DNA from: JBBRBB01 sp963830175
Lineage (GTDB): Bacteria > Bacteroidota > Bacteroidia > Chitinophagales > Chitinophagaceae
Length of the DNA: 64,000 nucleotides
Direction of reading: 5' to 3'
Assembly (NCBI GenBank): GCA_963830175.1
Contig: CAWHKV010000002.1
Location: 310,001-374,000 of the forward strand
Shown here: one piece after another, positions 1 through 11,000 of the stretch
Position numbering within the stretch: the stretch's first letter is position 1
How the letters are laid out: each line of letters starts with the position of its first letter
Translations under genes and position numbers: made by a program
The notes under the pieces: generated by a model
Seen by the model: the letters and a program-made list of their open reading frames with translations, nothing else
What the model was told of the DNA's origin: nothing
Database searches by the model: none

Positions 1-81
1 GCAGCAAAACTAATTGCCTGCTATTAAACGGCAAAAATTATTTTTTATTGGGTAAAATTGAAAAAAATCTTACCCAAATTT

Positions 82-1074
82 TTAGTTCAACAAGTTTTTG
101 CTTACAAGATATTCGGCAATCTGCACTGCGTTAGTGGCAGCACCTTTTCTAAGGTTATCACTTACCACCCACATGTTTAACGTGTTGGGTTGTGTATCAT
201 CCCTGCGCAATCTGCCAACGAAAACTTCATCCTTTTCATGTGCATGTAAAGGCATGGGATATTTTTGAGATGCTTTATCATCTTCTACTACAACCCCCGG
301 GGAATTTGATAAAAGTTCAAACACATCTTCCAGGGAATAATCATTTTCAAACTCTACGTTTACGCTTTCACTATGGCCGCCAATCACCGGTATTCTAACT
401 GTAGTAGCTGTTACTTTAATGTTTTCGTCACGAAGAATTTTCCTGGTTTCATTCACCATTTTCATTTCTTCTTTAGTATAACCATTTTCCAAAAAAACAT
501 CTACCTGCGGTATGGCATTCAGGTCAATTTTGTATTTGTACGCCATTTCACCTTCTATCTCTTTCCTTTCATTAAACAACTGGTCTACCGCTTTTTTGCC
601 AGTACCAGAAACACTCTGGTAAGTACTTACAACAATCCTTTTTATAGTGTATTTCTGGTGCAATGGATTAAGTGCAATTACCATTTGAATGGTACTGCAA
701 TTTGGGTTGGCAATTATTTTATCTTCTGATGTAATGGCATCAGCATTTATTTCTGGTACAACCAACTTTTTGGAAGGGTCCATTCTCCATGCACTGGAGT
801 TGTCAATAACCGTAATGCCTGCTGCTGCAAACTTTGGCGCCCACTCTAAAGATGTGCTGCCACCTGCCGAGAATAAGGCTACAGCCGGCTTTGCGTCGAT
901 TGCACTTTGCATGCTCACAACTTTATAACCTTTCCCTTTAAAGGTGATCTCTTTACCCACCGATCTTTCTGATGCAACGGGTATAATTTCGCTTACAGGA
1001 AAATTTCTCTCTTCAAGAATCTGTAACATCTTTGTTCCCACTAACCCGGTTGCACCAACAACTGCTACCTTCAT
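82..1074 (-). CDS. asd: Aspartate-semialdehyde dehydrogenase
   Basis: Makes L-aspartate 4-semialdehyde from aspartyl phosphate with NADPH, the branch point to lysine/diaminopimelate, threonine and methionine; cytosolic. The 330 residues are normal for the family. The N-terminus has the Rossmann motif GATGLVG (residues 7-13). The catalytic cysteine lies in NPNCST (C126) and the active-site histidine in GGHSES (H234). The ATG start fits directly before the MKVAVVGATG strand. It has no same-strand gene within 1 kb upstream, and the Nudix gene is divergent, so it is probably transcribed alone. A weak -7-like TTACTTTG lies upstream on the minus strand. Confidence 0.97.
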   Translation of the reverse strand: MKVAVVGATGLVGTKMLQILEERNFPVSEIIPVASERSVGKEITFKGKGYKVVSMQSAIDAKPAVALFSAGGSTSLEWAPKFAAAGITVIDNSSAWRMDPSKKLVVPEINADAITSEDKIIANPNCSTIQMVIALNPLHQKYTIKRIVVSTYQSVSGTGKKAVDQLFNERKEIEGEMAYKYKIDLNAIPQVDVFLENGYTKEEMKMVNETRKILRDENIKVTATTVRIPVIGGHSESVNVEFENDYSLEDVFELLSNSPGVVVEDDKASQKYPMPLHAHEKDEVFVGRLRRDDTQPNTLNMWVVSDNLRKGAATNAVQIAEYLVSKNLLN

Positions 1075-1153
1075 TTTAAATAAAAATTTTATTTTACGAA
1101 TGTGGGCAAAGTAAATGTTTTATTCATACAATTACTGTAAACAAACCAAATGA

Positions 1154-1624
1154 ATGGCTAAAAAAAGTGCAGGTTTATTAGTTTTTCGTTATAACGAACA
1201 TTCGTTATTGCAAGTACTGCTTGTGCATCCCGGCGGACCGTTTTATAAAAATAAAGACGATGGTGTTTGGAGTATTCCCAAGGGTGAATATGATGATGAT
1301 GAAAAGCCTCTGGAAGTAGCTAAACGCGAGCTTTTCGAAGAAACAGGCAATAACATTTCTGCTGAAAAATTTTATCCCTTACAGCCTGTAAAATTAAAAA
1401 GCGGTAAAGTAATTTCTGCATGGGCTGTGGAAGAATCTTTTTTAAAACCTTTTATTTGTTCCAATCAATTTTCTATGGAATGGCCACCTAAAAGCGGGCG
1501 ACAGGAAATGTTTGATGAAGTAGATCGGGCCGGGTATTTTGATTTACCAACCGCAAGAAAAAAAATGTACCCAAGCCAGTGGCCTTTCTTAGACGACCTG
1601 GTGGAGATATTGAAAAGTAATTAA
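1154..1624 (+). CDS. Nudix hydrolase, diadenosine-polyphosphate-hydrolase-like
   Basis: A 156-residue single-domain Nudix protein. The full Nudix box (G-x5-E-x7-RELFEETG) spans residues 44-66, with catalytic glutamates in REL and EE. The family cleaves nucleoside diphosphates linked to another moiety. The lead-in VWSIPKGEYD resembles the Nudix subgroup related to diadenosine polyphosphate hydrolases, but the substrate cannot be fixed from sequence. It is followed 30 bp later by the YpdA-like reductase on the same strand, so the two may be co-transcribed. It is divergent from asd across an 80 bp gap. Confidence 0.9.
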   Translation: MAKKSAGLLVFRYNEHSLLQVLLVHPGGPFYKNKDDGVWSIPKGEYDDDEKPLEVAKRELFEETGNNISAEKFYPLQPVKLKSGKVISAWAVEESFLKPFICSNQFSMEWPPKSGRQEMFDEVDRAGYFDLPTARKKMYPSQWPFLDDLVEILKSN

Positions 1625-1654
1625 TCACTCCCTGCAAAATATTAGTTTTGAACA

Positions 1655-2632
1655 ATGAGCAATTATGATGTACTAATAATTGGGGGCGGCCCCATTGGCC
1701 TGGCATGTGGCATTGCAGCAAAAAATGCAGGTTTAAAATACGTGATCATAGAAAAGGGCTGCCTGGTAAACAGCCTGTATAATTACCCTTTGTACATGAC
1801 CTTTTTTTCAACCTCCGAAAGGCTTGAAATAGGCGGGGTTCCATTCATGAGCCTGAACTTTAAACCAAACCGTGCCGAGGCTATTGAATATTACAGAAGG
1901 GTTGTTCAGATATATAATTTAAACATCAAATTGTTTGAAAAAGTGAATAATGTAGAACGAAATGAAACGGAACTTTTTACAGTAACAACTACCAAAGAAA
2001 CTTACACGGCAGTTAATATAATTCTTAGTACCGGCTTCTATGATATTCCTGTTTTAATGAACGTGCCGGGAGAAAATTTAGATAAGGTTACACATTATTA
2101 TAAAGACCCACATTATTATGCTTTTAAAAAAGTGCTGGTAATTGGTGGAAATAATTCTGCAGTAGATGCAGCCCTTGAAACTTTTAGAAAAGGCGCCGAA
2201 GTTACCATGGTTATGATGGAACCGGAAGTAGGTGAAAGGGTTAAATACTGGGTTCGGCCAGATATTGTAAACCGTATTAAAGAAGGAAGCATAAAAGCAT
2301 ATTACAATGCAACCATTTCAGCTATTCGCGAAAAGGAAGTTGATATAAAAACAAGTGAAGAAGTTGTAACTGTTGAAAATGATTTTGTTCTAGCGATGAC
2401 GGGTTACCAACCCGACTTTACTTTCATGAAGCAATTAGGTATTGCACTTTCAAATGATGCAAAAAAGCATCCTCAATATAATCCTGCGACCATGGAGACC
2501 AACCAGTCTAATGTATACCTTGCCGGTGTTGTTTGCGGTGGTATGGATACGCATAAATGGTTTATTGAAAACAGCCGCGAACATGCAGATAAAATAATTG
2601 AAGCGATAGTTAATAAGGCTTCAAAGAATTGA
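1655..2632 (+). CDS. ypdA: YpdA-family putative bacillithiol disulfide reductase
   Basis: A 325-residue FAD/NAD(P)-dependent oxidoreductase. The N-terminal dinucleotide-binding motif GGGPIGLACG lies at about residues 10-19. A second Rossmann motif, GGNNSAVDAAL, is near residue 165, and there is a C-terminal FAD motif (YLAGVVCGG). There is no CxxC redox pair, which separates it from thioredoxin reductase and fits the YpdA/Bdr family that reduces bacillithiol disulfide. Bacteroidota are known to make bacillithiol. Its 3' end overlaps the convergent YdeI-like gene by 12 bp. The exact substrate is inferred from family membership. Confidence 0.88.
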   Translation: MSNYDVLIIGGGPIGLACGIAAKNAGLKYVIIEKGCLVNSLYNYPLYMTFFSTSERLEIGGVPFMSLNFKPNRAEAIEYYRRVVQIYNLNIKLFEKVNNVERNETELFTVTTTKETYTAVNIILSTGFYDIPVLMNVPGENLDKVTHYYKDPHYYAFKKVLVIGGNNSAVDAALETFRKGAEVTMVMMEPEVGERVKYWVRPDIVNRIKEGSIKAYYNATISAIREKEVDIKTSEEVVTVENDFVLAMTGYQPDFTFMKQLGIALSNDAKKHPQYNPATMETNQSNVYLAGVVCGGMDTHKWFIENSREHADKIIEAIVNKASKN

Positions 2633-3148
2633 TTTTAATTGAATGCGGTTTTCTTTTTCGAGTCGCATCATTTCACCAAAACTTGCTTTCATGCTCAGCG
2701 CATTCATAGCTTGTGCAATACGTTTCGCTTTCGTGGCAGGCGTTTTAGCGCTTTCTACCCATTTGCTATAGTACATCTTATGCGATGGTGCAAGAGTATT
2801 AAAGAAATGCAATGCCCGGGGTTCATCTTCCAAACATTTTAATAAGTCAGCAGATAGTCTTTGTTTTTGTGTATCGCAGGCAAGTTGAACATCAGCCATT
2901 GCACCGGTTGGCTTATTTAACTTTCGCCTCAATAAGGCATTTAAAGCAAGTATAAAATCTCCGCCGCCCATTGGGAGTAAGGCAACATTGCTGATCTTTA
3001 TTTTATCTATTGAGCCTTTAACCCTAAAAGACCTTTTGTTTCCAGGTTTTAATTGCAGGGCAATTTCTGAAGGAACTAAAATATAGGTCCAACCTGTTTT
3101 TTCTCCCTGTTTATCAAACTTTTGTATGGTGGCACTAAACCTGGTCAT
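2621..3148 (-). CDS. YdeI/OmpD-associated family protein with DUF1905 domain
   Basis: A 175-residue cytosolic protein. Residues 1-85 look like DUF1905, a small beta-barrel-like domain (start MTRFSATIQK, later GDFILALNA). Residues about 110-175 match the YdeI/OmpD-associated C-terminal helices (HFFNTLAPSHKMYYSKWVESAKTPATKAKRI split across 116-142). YdeI-type proteins have been linked to bacteriocin or stress protection, but the biochemical role is unknown. It is convergent with ypdA (12 bp overlap) and divergent from the DNA glycosylase gene. No signal peptide or membrane segment is visible. Confidence 0.85.
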   Translation of the reverse strand: MTRFSATIQKFDKQGEKTGWTYILVPSEIALQLKPGNKRSFRVKGSIDKIKISNVALLPMGGGDFILALNALLRRKLNKPTGAMADVQLACDTQKQRLSADLLKCLEDEPRALHFFNTLAPSHKMYYSKWVESAKTPATKAKRIAQAMNALSMKASFGEMMRLEKENRIQLKSIL

Positions 3149-3208
3149 TACAATTTTAATTTAATAAGCGTAAGTTTTTAAAACCTGAAGTAATGATTAT
3201 TTTGTGGT

Positions 3209-3832
3209 ATGCAATACCTTGAACATTTAAGGAAAGATAAAAAATTAGCCGCAATCATTCAAGAGCCATTAACCCTTCGTATAAAGCCGCATAAAAATAT
3301 TCCATTAAGGTTAATGGCTAGTATAATGAGCCAGCAATTAAGCACCAGGGTCGCAAAGGTTATTTATAACCGTTTTATAGAATTATTTAAAGGCGATGAA
3401 CCTTCAGCCCAACAGGTTTTGGATATGCCTTTTGAAATGTTGCGTGGCATTGGATTGTCCAATGCGAAAACGTTATACATTAAAAATGTTGCTTCATTTT
3501 GTATTGAGAGAAAAATAACTGACAAGGCATTGATGAAAATGAGCAATGAAGATATTATAGAACTTTTGTCTGAAATAAAAGGTGTTGGAAAATGGACTGT
3601 TGAAATGTTATTGATGTTTACGTTGGGAAGAGAAGATGTGTTTGCTGTGGATGATTTGGGTATTCAGCAGGCTATGATAAAATTATATAATCTTAAAACA
3701 GATAATAAGAAAGAACTGAGAGAGGCGCTACTTAAAAAATCATTAAAATGGAAGCCCTACCGAACATATGCATGCATGCATTTATGGAATTGGAAAGACC
3801 TTCCTAAAGAATCAGCTCCCTCAAAAAAATAA
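3209..3832 (+). CDS. DNA-3-methyladenine glycosylase (AlkA-type HhH-GPD)
   Basis: A base-excision repair glycosylase that removes alkylated purines. The 207 residues contain a helix-hairpin-helix (EIKGVGKWTVEM, about 122-133) followed by the catalytic loop VFAVDDLG (about 144-151), whose second aspartate (D149) is the expected catalytic residue. There is no iron-sulfur cluster cysteine motif, so it is AlkA/MAG-like rather than Nth/MutY. It lacks the N-terminal mixed domain of E. coli AlkA, as usual for short bacterial forms. It reads alone between the divergent YdeI-like gene and the convergent SDR gene, which ends 8 bp away. Confidence 0.9.
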   Translation: MQYLEHLRKDKKLAAIIQEPLTLRIKPHKNIPLRLMASIMSQQLSTRVAKVIYNRFIELFKGDEPSAQQVLDMPFEMLRGIGLSNAKTLYIKNVASFCIERKITDKALMKMSNEDIIELLSEIKGVGKWTVEMLLMFTLGREDVFAVDDLGIQQAMIKLYNLKTDNKKELREALLKKSLKWKPYRTYACMHLWNWKDLPKESAPSKK

Positions 3833-3840
3833 ATAAAGGA

Positions 3841-4596
3841 TTAATTTTTACGGTACACCTGGGTAGGAGAGGCCTGCGCTGCAGGGTACATCATAACATC
3901 TGCAATGGTAACATGTGCCGGTGCACATATGGCATACACAATAACATCCGCAACGTCTTCTGCTGTTAAGGGTTTAAAACCTTCATACACTTTTTTTGCT
4001 CTTTCTTCATCCCCTTTAAAACGCACAATTGAAAATTCGGTCTCCACCAGTCCGGGGGCAATGTTTGTAACCTTAATGCCAAATTGAGTAAGGTCTAATC
4101 TCAGGCCTTCACTTATTGCTTCCACTGCTTTTTTAGAGGCGCAGTATACATTACCATTCGGATATGTATATTTTCCGGCAGTAGATCCCAGGTTTATAAT
4201 ATGGCCTGTTTTTCTTTCTACCATTTGAGGTATCACTGCTTTTGTTACATACAATAATCCTTTTACGTTTCCATCTATCATGGCATCCCAATCATCTATG
4301 TCGCCATTTTCAAACGATGATAATCCGTGCGCATTTCCTGCACTGTTTACAAGTATGTCAATGCTTTTATATTCTGACGGAAGGGAAGCTATCGCCATAA
4401 TTACTTCTTCATTATTGCGCACATCGAATACAAGGGAATGCACTTTGGAAGTTGATGATAACTGGTTTTCTATTTCATTTAATTTATCCTGCCTTCTTCC
4501 GCATAAAATAATATTCATGCCCGTTTCAGCGAGTTTTTTTGCCGTTGCAAGTCCAATGCCGGATGTAGCACCGGTTATTAAGGCAGTTTTATTCAT
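3841..4596 (-). CDS. SDR-family NAD(P)-dependent oxidoreductase
   Basis: A classical short-chain dehydrogenase of 251 residues from this start. The cofactor motif TGATSGIGLA follows the first strand, NSAGNAHG is the NNAG-type motif, and the active site is the serine of INLGSTAGK with YCASK (Tyr/Lys). The overall pattern resembles the YdfG/serine-dehydrogenase group that oxidises 3-hydroxy acids, but the substrate is unproven. I chose the ATG at 4594-4596 because MNKTALITG is the canonical N-terminus. That start overlaps the 3' end of the ArsC-like gene by 8 bp, pointing to translational coupling. Confidence 0.92.
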   Translation of the reverse strand: MNKTALITGATSGIGLATAKKLAETGMNIILCGRRQDKLNEIENQLSSTSKVHSLVFDVRNNEEVIMAIASLPSEYKSIDILVNSAGNAHGLSSFENGDIDDWDAMIDGNVKGLLYVTKAVIPQMVERKTGHIINLGSTAGKYTYPNGNVYCASKKAVEAISEGLRLDLTQFGIKVTNIAPGLVETEFSIVRFKGDEERAKKVYEGFKPLTAEDVADVIVYAICAPAHVTIADVMMYPAAQASPTQVYRKN

Positions 4597-5005
4597 GGGG
4601 TTGAATTTTACCAAGCAGGTCGTTTATTAATATTTTAACCTTATTACCAATTTCATCGCGTATCGCGTTAAATTCTTTTTCATCCAAATTTTTTGGGTCC
4701 TGTATTTGCCAGTCAATGAATGTTTTTGCCGGCATCCAGGGGCAGGCATCGCCGCAACCCATTGTAACTACTGCATCGAAAGGTGCTGCAGTTTTTACTT
4801 CTTCCAGGCTTTTAGATGTATGTTTGGTAAGGTCATATTTCAATTCCTTCATAGCCCTTATAGCCTTTGGGTTTACAATGCCCGAAGGTTTGGAGCCTGC
4901 ACTATAACTGTCAATTTTATCATGACCATACATGTTTGCAAAGGCCTCACTCATTTGAGAGCGGTTGCTGTTTTCAACGCAAACAAACAAAATCTTTTTT
5001 TTCAT
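4589..5005 (-). CDS. arsC: Arsenate reductase / low-molecular-weight tyrosine phosphatase fold (ArsC, thioredoxin-type)
   Basis: A 138-residue protein with the P-loop CVENSNR (C9-x5-R15) of the LMW-PTPase fold. A second cysteine pair lies in MGCGDACPW (C84, C88) and a general acid in DWQIQDP (D103). The three-cysteine layout matches thioredoxin-coupled arsenate reductases of the Staphylococcus pI258 type, which reduce As(V) to As(III). No arsR, arsB or acr3 gene is nearby. Instead it starts 27 bp after sprA on the same strand and overlaps the SDR gene, so an arsenic role is inferred from residues only. Confidence 0.87.
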   Translation of the reverse strand: MKKKILFVCVENSNRSQMSEAFANMYGHDKIDSYSAGSKPSGIVNPKAIRAMKELKYDLTKHTSKSLEEVKTAAPFDAVVTMGCGDACPWMPAKTFIDWQIQDPKNLDEKEFNAIRDEIGNKVKILINDLLGKIQPHE

Positions 5006-5032
5006 TTTTCTTTTTCAATTCAATCAATAAAA

Positions 5033-8000
5033 TTATTGATTTGGCGCCAATGAAATTCTTAATTGTACACCGGCTCTTGTATTTGTTATGGGTGCCGATG
5101 TTGAGATGTACGGAACAATGCGCTGCTGGTCGAAGTAGAATTTTAGGTTAAGCCTGTTATTTAAAATATAATCTACAGAAGGTTGAATGGAAAGAACTTT
5201 TTGCCCGCCTGTGCTGTATGCACTTGCCTGGTCTAACCTGCTGTTTGTTTGAACATCATCGCGCAAAGCCAGGTCAAGGCTTACATTCAGGTCTGTTAAG
5301 TTTTCGGCATCAGGCTTCATAAATGGTAACCTGATAGGAAACTTTACACCCTTTTTTCTGAAAGATCCGCCAAACGAAATCTGTGTGCTTCTTACTTCAC
5401 TCAGCTGGTAATCGTACAGGCTTAAACTCAGCTGCCTGCTTTTTGCATATTCTACCCTGAAACTGGTTTGTTCATTTGTAGTTATATCAACACCAAACAA
5501 AGGAGAAAATTGCTCTTGTATGGTAAGGTTCGGAACAAGGAAGAAAGGTACATAGTTGCCGCTGAGTGTATCTACAAAAGCTGGAGCGCCTAACCTTAGT
5601 GGATCATAGTAATTCAGCGCGCTTGTAAAGCTGTTCATGCTTAGCGTGCTCGAATAACCATGCGAGATGGTGATGTTGTTGAATATATTTTCAAGGCTTG
5701 GTATGCGCGACAATCCTGTATACGTTAATCTCCAGTTAGGCAATGCATGAATGCCACTAAATGGATTTGATTTAATCGTTGGATTTGACTGATCGAGTAA
5801 CGTAACAGAAGAAGCATTCTTGCCTGTATAGGCCGCAAGAAATGCTGGTATAAGCACATCCTGCGAATAACGACCGTAACCAGTTGGGTAACCATCATCT
5901 GTAAATTTCTCATTATCGGGCAAATCGTTCCAGTAAGGATTTGATTCAGCCAAACGATTCGCAACTACTATGCGATTATTTTGAAACGTAACAAAAGTGG
6001 GGGAGACCTGGTTAGGGTCAAACTTTTGAAATAAAGTTTTAAAACTGATATAGGAAACACTGAATCCACCATTTGCCAATGGATTAAGGTGTTCGAATTG
6101 TGTTGAGAGCGCACTGGTATCTTTAAACAATTCTGTGTAATCTTTGGTAAATGTTTTTTGAATGTTCAGGTCAATAACAAATTCTTTTAACGGTTCCAGT
6201 TGGGCAGTAATATTTAATTGCTGTTGAAAATTTTGCTGGAACATAACATTGAACAAAGTATCCTGAACAAGAATTCCCTGTGATGCTTTTTCATTAAGCC
6301 ATGTAGTATCGGGCTGTTTGCCAAAAACGTAGTCAAGACCCGGTTGCAAAGAATTGAATTTTTTTGAATCGTAACCAATACCGGCGCGGTAACCGGGAAC
6401 ACGACTATTATAACTTTCAGTATAATTTAATGATCCACGTTTAACCATAGTTAATGCACGACCTCCCGCCTTTGCAAGGCCGCCTATTGCACCCGGTTGC
6501 TTATTCTTTTTAGCTGCAAGGCGTGCGGCTCTTTTTTTAGCGCGCCATTTTTGCAATGCCACTTTCTTCTCCCTTCCCTTTAATCCCTTAATAACATCTG
6601 CACGTGGTTTTATAGTAATAACGGTATCACCTTCAGTAGTCTCCGTGGGTTCGTTGCCAAACTGAAGGTCGGTATCTTCTGCAGATATTTTACTTAACCA
6701 CTTTGATTTACTGTAAAGCCTGTTAAAGTCAAATTCACCGGTTACACTATGTTGCTGACTATTTTCAATAGTGTTACCCAGGTACCTGGCAAGCAGGCTT
6801 GCACCTATCCAGTTATAGGTTGTAGTATAACTGTACCTTGAAGTGATCCAGTCTGTGGCAGGCAATTTACTCAGCGGCAGGTTATAGCTTAAGGTTGCGC
6901 GTTGCTGGTATAATGTATTTCTGCCCGCATCGAAAAAGTTGTTCCGTACTGAATCTTTTTTAGCCTGCGTGTTCAGAAGTCCTCTCGGTTCATCAACTGT
7001 TGCGAAGTTAGACGCAGAAAAATCTACATTTAAACTGCGCGTTAAATCCCATCTTAAATTATAAAACCTGTCTACGGTAAACAGCTTTGTATAGTTGGTG
7101 TCTACCTTTTCAATTTTACTGTCGTAAGTGTTTACAATGCGCGGTACAAAAGTTCCGAACTGCCGGTTTATATCGGCCCTGAAACTTATTAGTGATGGAA
7201 TAGGATTTACGTTAAGATCCCGCACGGGTGCCAGCCACGGACTTTGATTTTTAATCTTTTTCTTAAAGGGTTCTATAAATTTTGAATTGGCATTATAGGT
7301 ATACCCAACGCCGCCATGATGCGTGGCAATTTCATTAATCAAAACAATCGGGTTGGTCTGCGTAAATTTCGTAAACGAATAACTGAAATCGAAATTGCTG
7401 ATGCTCCACAACTTTGGTCTTGTTTCAGACTGTCCAAACCTTACATTGGTAAGATTAAAAGTTTTAATAGTTGTTTCATCCAACGCCGCTTTTCTTACAG
7501 AATCTCTTTTATTGCCTGCGCTGTTTAGTTTATCCTTGAATTTAATATCCAGGTCGTACGGGTCGTATTCAGGAGTGAAAATGGTTTTGTTTATGCTTGC
7601 GTAAACCGGTATTGAAATGCCTGTTTTGCCCGGAAGAAGTTTGCCTGCATCCAGGTTAAGTGCCGCATCAAACTGTACCAGGTTTTGTCTTGCCCTTTCA
7701 TTTACCTGCTGCTCTATTGTTCCAAAGCCAGTAGTATAGGTATTTGCAGAAACTGATAATGTACCAAGATCGGCTAACTGCATGTCCACCCTTGCCAGCG
7801 CTGCATATCCGCCCTTTTCATCGAGTTTCGACAAGCGCAATTCATTTACCCAAACTTCTGTGGACGCAGAAACTGTGCTGTCGTTTTCAACCCCAATTAA
7901 AAATCCCTGTACCTCTCCAAGATTAGGATTTCCTTTTACAGAAAAAGTACGGTTGCCCATTTTTTCACTGTATTTTTTAGCGATAGGGTAGCGCTCTGTA

Positions 8001-11000
8001 TTTCGCCTTATTTTTAGCTGAACAAGTTCCTGCAAGGCAAAGTCAAGATTATTTGAGTCAGGCCAAATTTCGCTGCCGGTTACAGCACCAAACTGTGTGA
8101 TGGTTAAAGGAATTTTTACCTCATAATAGTTATCTAAAAAGTCTTGCCCTATCCTCACCACAGCAGATAACTGCCCATTACCGAGAGGGGCTTGCCCAAT
8201 AACAGATTCCGCATGTATAAACATGGAAAGTTGACCGTATTGTCTAAGGTCCAGATTAACGGTTTTAAATGCAGCCCTGCCATCACCCGGTTGCAGGTTG
8301 GTTATCTTAAAGCTCATAGATTGCTCGTTCTGGAGCAGGTTAACACCGTTGTTGCTTAAAGATTGAACTCTTTCAATTCCCGGAGGTATGCGATAAGGTA
8401 TTGGTTGGCGGCTACTATTTTCTTCAACATTTACGGCAAGTACATTAAAGTTTGTGTTTGTATTTTCGGGTAACTTGATATACTGACTATCCAAATAATA
8501 AGTAAAGCTTCTCCAATTATTTCTTACAAGATCAAGGCTGGCAAAACGAAGCACTACTGAATCCTGAAAATCATTCAGGTACATACGAATAAAACGTATG
8601 GATTTAAAATCGGGAATACTGCCGTATTTATTTGAAAAATCCTCTATTGGTACGCGAAACAAATACCAGTTTTCCACGGTGTCTTTTCCATTGGCATATC
8701 TTGGTCTTATCTCTCTTTTATCGGTAATGTATTTGGTTAACCCAACATCCATCCCGGGTTTCAGGTCTATCTGGTATTCGTAATATTCTTCAGTTTCGTT
8801 CAGTGTATTGTCCCTGTTTAAATCTTCATTATCAGGGTAAACAGTTGCTGCAGGGGAGAACTGGGAACTTCCTGTTGCAATAGGGGAATTGCCCTGTGGG
8901 TTGTTATAATCTTTATACCTGCCGAGTATGCCGGTGTTGGCTGCATCATAACTTCCATCCCTGTACCATTTATAATCGTCGTTAGATGGATCGTTGAATG
9001 AATTTTGATAAACTGTGGATGTTGTACCGAAATTAGTTGCGAGGTCTTGCAGAAATTTACTTCTGCGCGATCTTTCATCATCATTATTTAAACCATCGAA
9101 ACCAAGATCCTGAAATGGCCGGTCGTTAGGATCGTTACTGAAGGCCTGCGTTATCTGAAATGGGTTTACAGGAACTCTGCCCCAAACGGATGAATCAACC
9201 GCTGAGGGTTGTGTTGGAGTAGGCAAACCGTTCTCATAAAACCTTCTGCCATCTTTTAAAATGTCTTCACTTATGTTTCCCAGGTTGATATACAATTTGC
9301 CACCACTGCTGTTCCTGTTTAGCAAAAACGGATCTTGTATCCAGAATTCAATAAATTCTATATTGCTTGTAACAAAGTCGGTTTGATCGATGTTTCTCAT
9401 AATGCCGCCCCACCTTTTCCGTGGGTCTATGAGCCTGCCATCTGCATCTATATTTGCCCGGTCTGCGGTGTAATTATATGGTCCCCGTTCGGTAGGGTAA
9501 TACGCCATATCGAATGTAGAAGTAAGTACATCTGTAATATTCGTTGTTCTTTGAGGGAATAATTCGTTTGTGTAAACAGCCCTGACACGCGGATCACTTA
9601 AGGCATCTAAATTTCCCTGCAAAGGATTGCTGTTGCTGCTCTTCTCCTGCAGCGTTGGTTCAATATTATACCACGCTAATTTGGCGCGGTTCTTTCCATA
9701 AGCCAGGCTATCATTTAATAATCCTTCGGGAAATCTTCCCTGCGGGGTTGATGCCAAAGCCCAGGCAACATACGGAAAACGAAGGTCTACACTACTTCGG
9801 GTGCCTTCAAAATCATCAATATAAACCAGGCCTTCATTGCCTTGACCGATTTGCTTTGGATGCCCCGGTTTTAATACTGCGGCTTCACCATAAGCATTAA
9901 TAGTGCTGTTTGCAGTAGTAGTATAAAAAGGAAGCTTATCTAACCAACGGGTAAGTGCAGGAAAGTCTGACTGGTAATTAAAATCAACCCCATACATCGT
10001 GTTCCTTATGGGATCTTCGCCATAATTTGTTTTGGTGAAGAAAGGACGTTCAGCAAGCCTTTCAAGGGTAGCGCCCACAGCCAGTTTTTTGTTTACAAGG
10101 TAATCTAACCTTAATCCTAAAAAGCTTCTTTGCTGAATGCCAAAACTTGCATTGTTTTCGTACTGAACATTTACCGGAACGCCTGAATTAATAATTGCCT
10201 GGTTTATGATCTTTAAAGAACCCAGGTTATAATCTATGATGTAATCTACGTTCTCAATAAGTGGCTGCCCCCCTGCAGTTACTGTTACAGAACCCTGCGG
10301 AATATTAAAAGCACCTAAATAAATTTCAGCATTGGAACTACCTTTTACAGAACCCTGCAATACATACCTGTTAAGGTTTGCATAGGTTTGGGCGATAGCT
10401 TTAATTGAATCGTACAACTGGTAATAAACATATTTCTTTTTAAGGGTATCGGGTGTACCCTGGAAGGCCAGAATTTCTAAGTCTTTACCGAACGGTTCGA
10501 GTACCGGAAAAATGATCTTACCATATTGTGATAGTACAGTGAATCCATCCACATAATCAAAATACCCATCCGGTTGCGGATCGTTCCTGTAATTGAGACG
10601 GTCTGCACGCAAAATACTTATTAAAGGTTCGCCTGAAACTGCAGGGCTGCTTTCGGGAAGGTATCTTTTTACGCCACCGCTTGGTTCCTGGTAGAGTACA
10701 TTCAGCCGGAAATCTTCCGGTGATAAACCGGAAACATCCAGTGAATACACGTTCTTCATCATCAGGTCCCAAATGGGTAAATTTGTTCTTTGAGAAGTGG
10801 CTTTTAAAAGTTTTAGAAACAATACTTTTTGTACACCCTGGGTAGAATCCAAAGTAACATCCTGCGAAAATTCTCCCACCTGGTATACCTTTCCATTATA
10901 AGTATATTGAAAGGCAATTGCCAGCACTTCATCCGGCTGCAGTTGCTGGTTTAAAGAAAGGAAACCGACCTGCTGGTTATAAAAATATTCTGTAGAATCA

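Noticed and set aside
50..75. GGGTAA/TTACCC inverted repeat near the end of asd
   Set aside because: Only a 6-bp stem with a 14-nt loop and no clean T run on the minus strand. Not convincing as a terminator.
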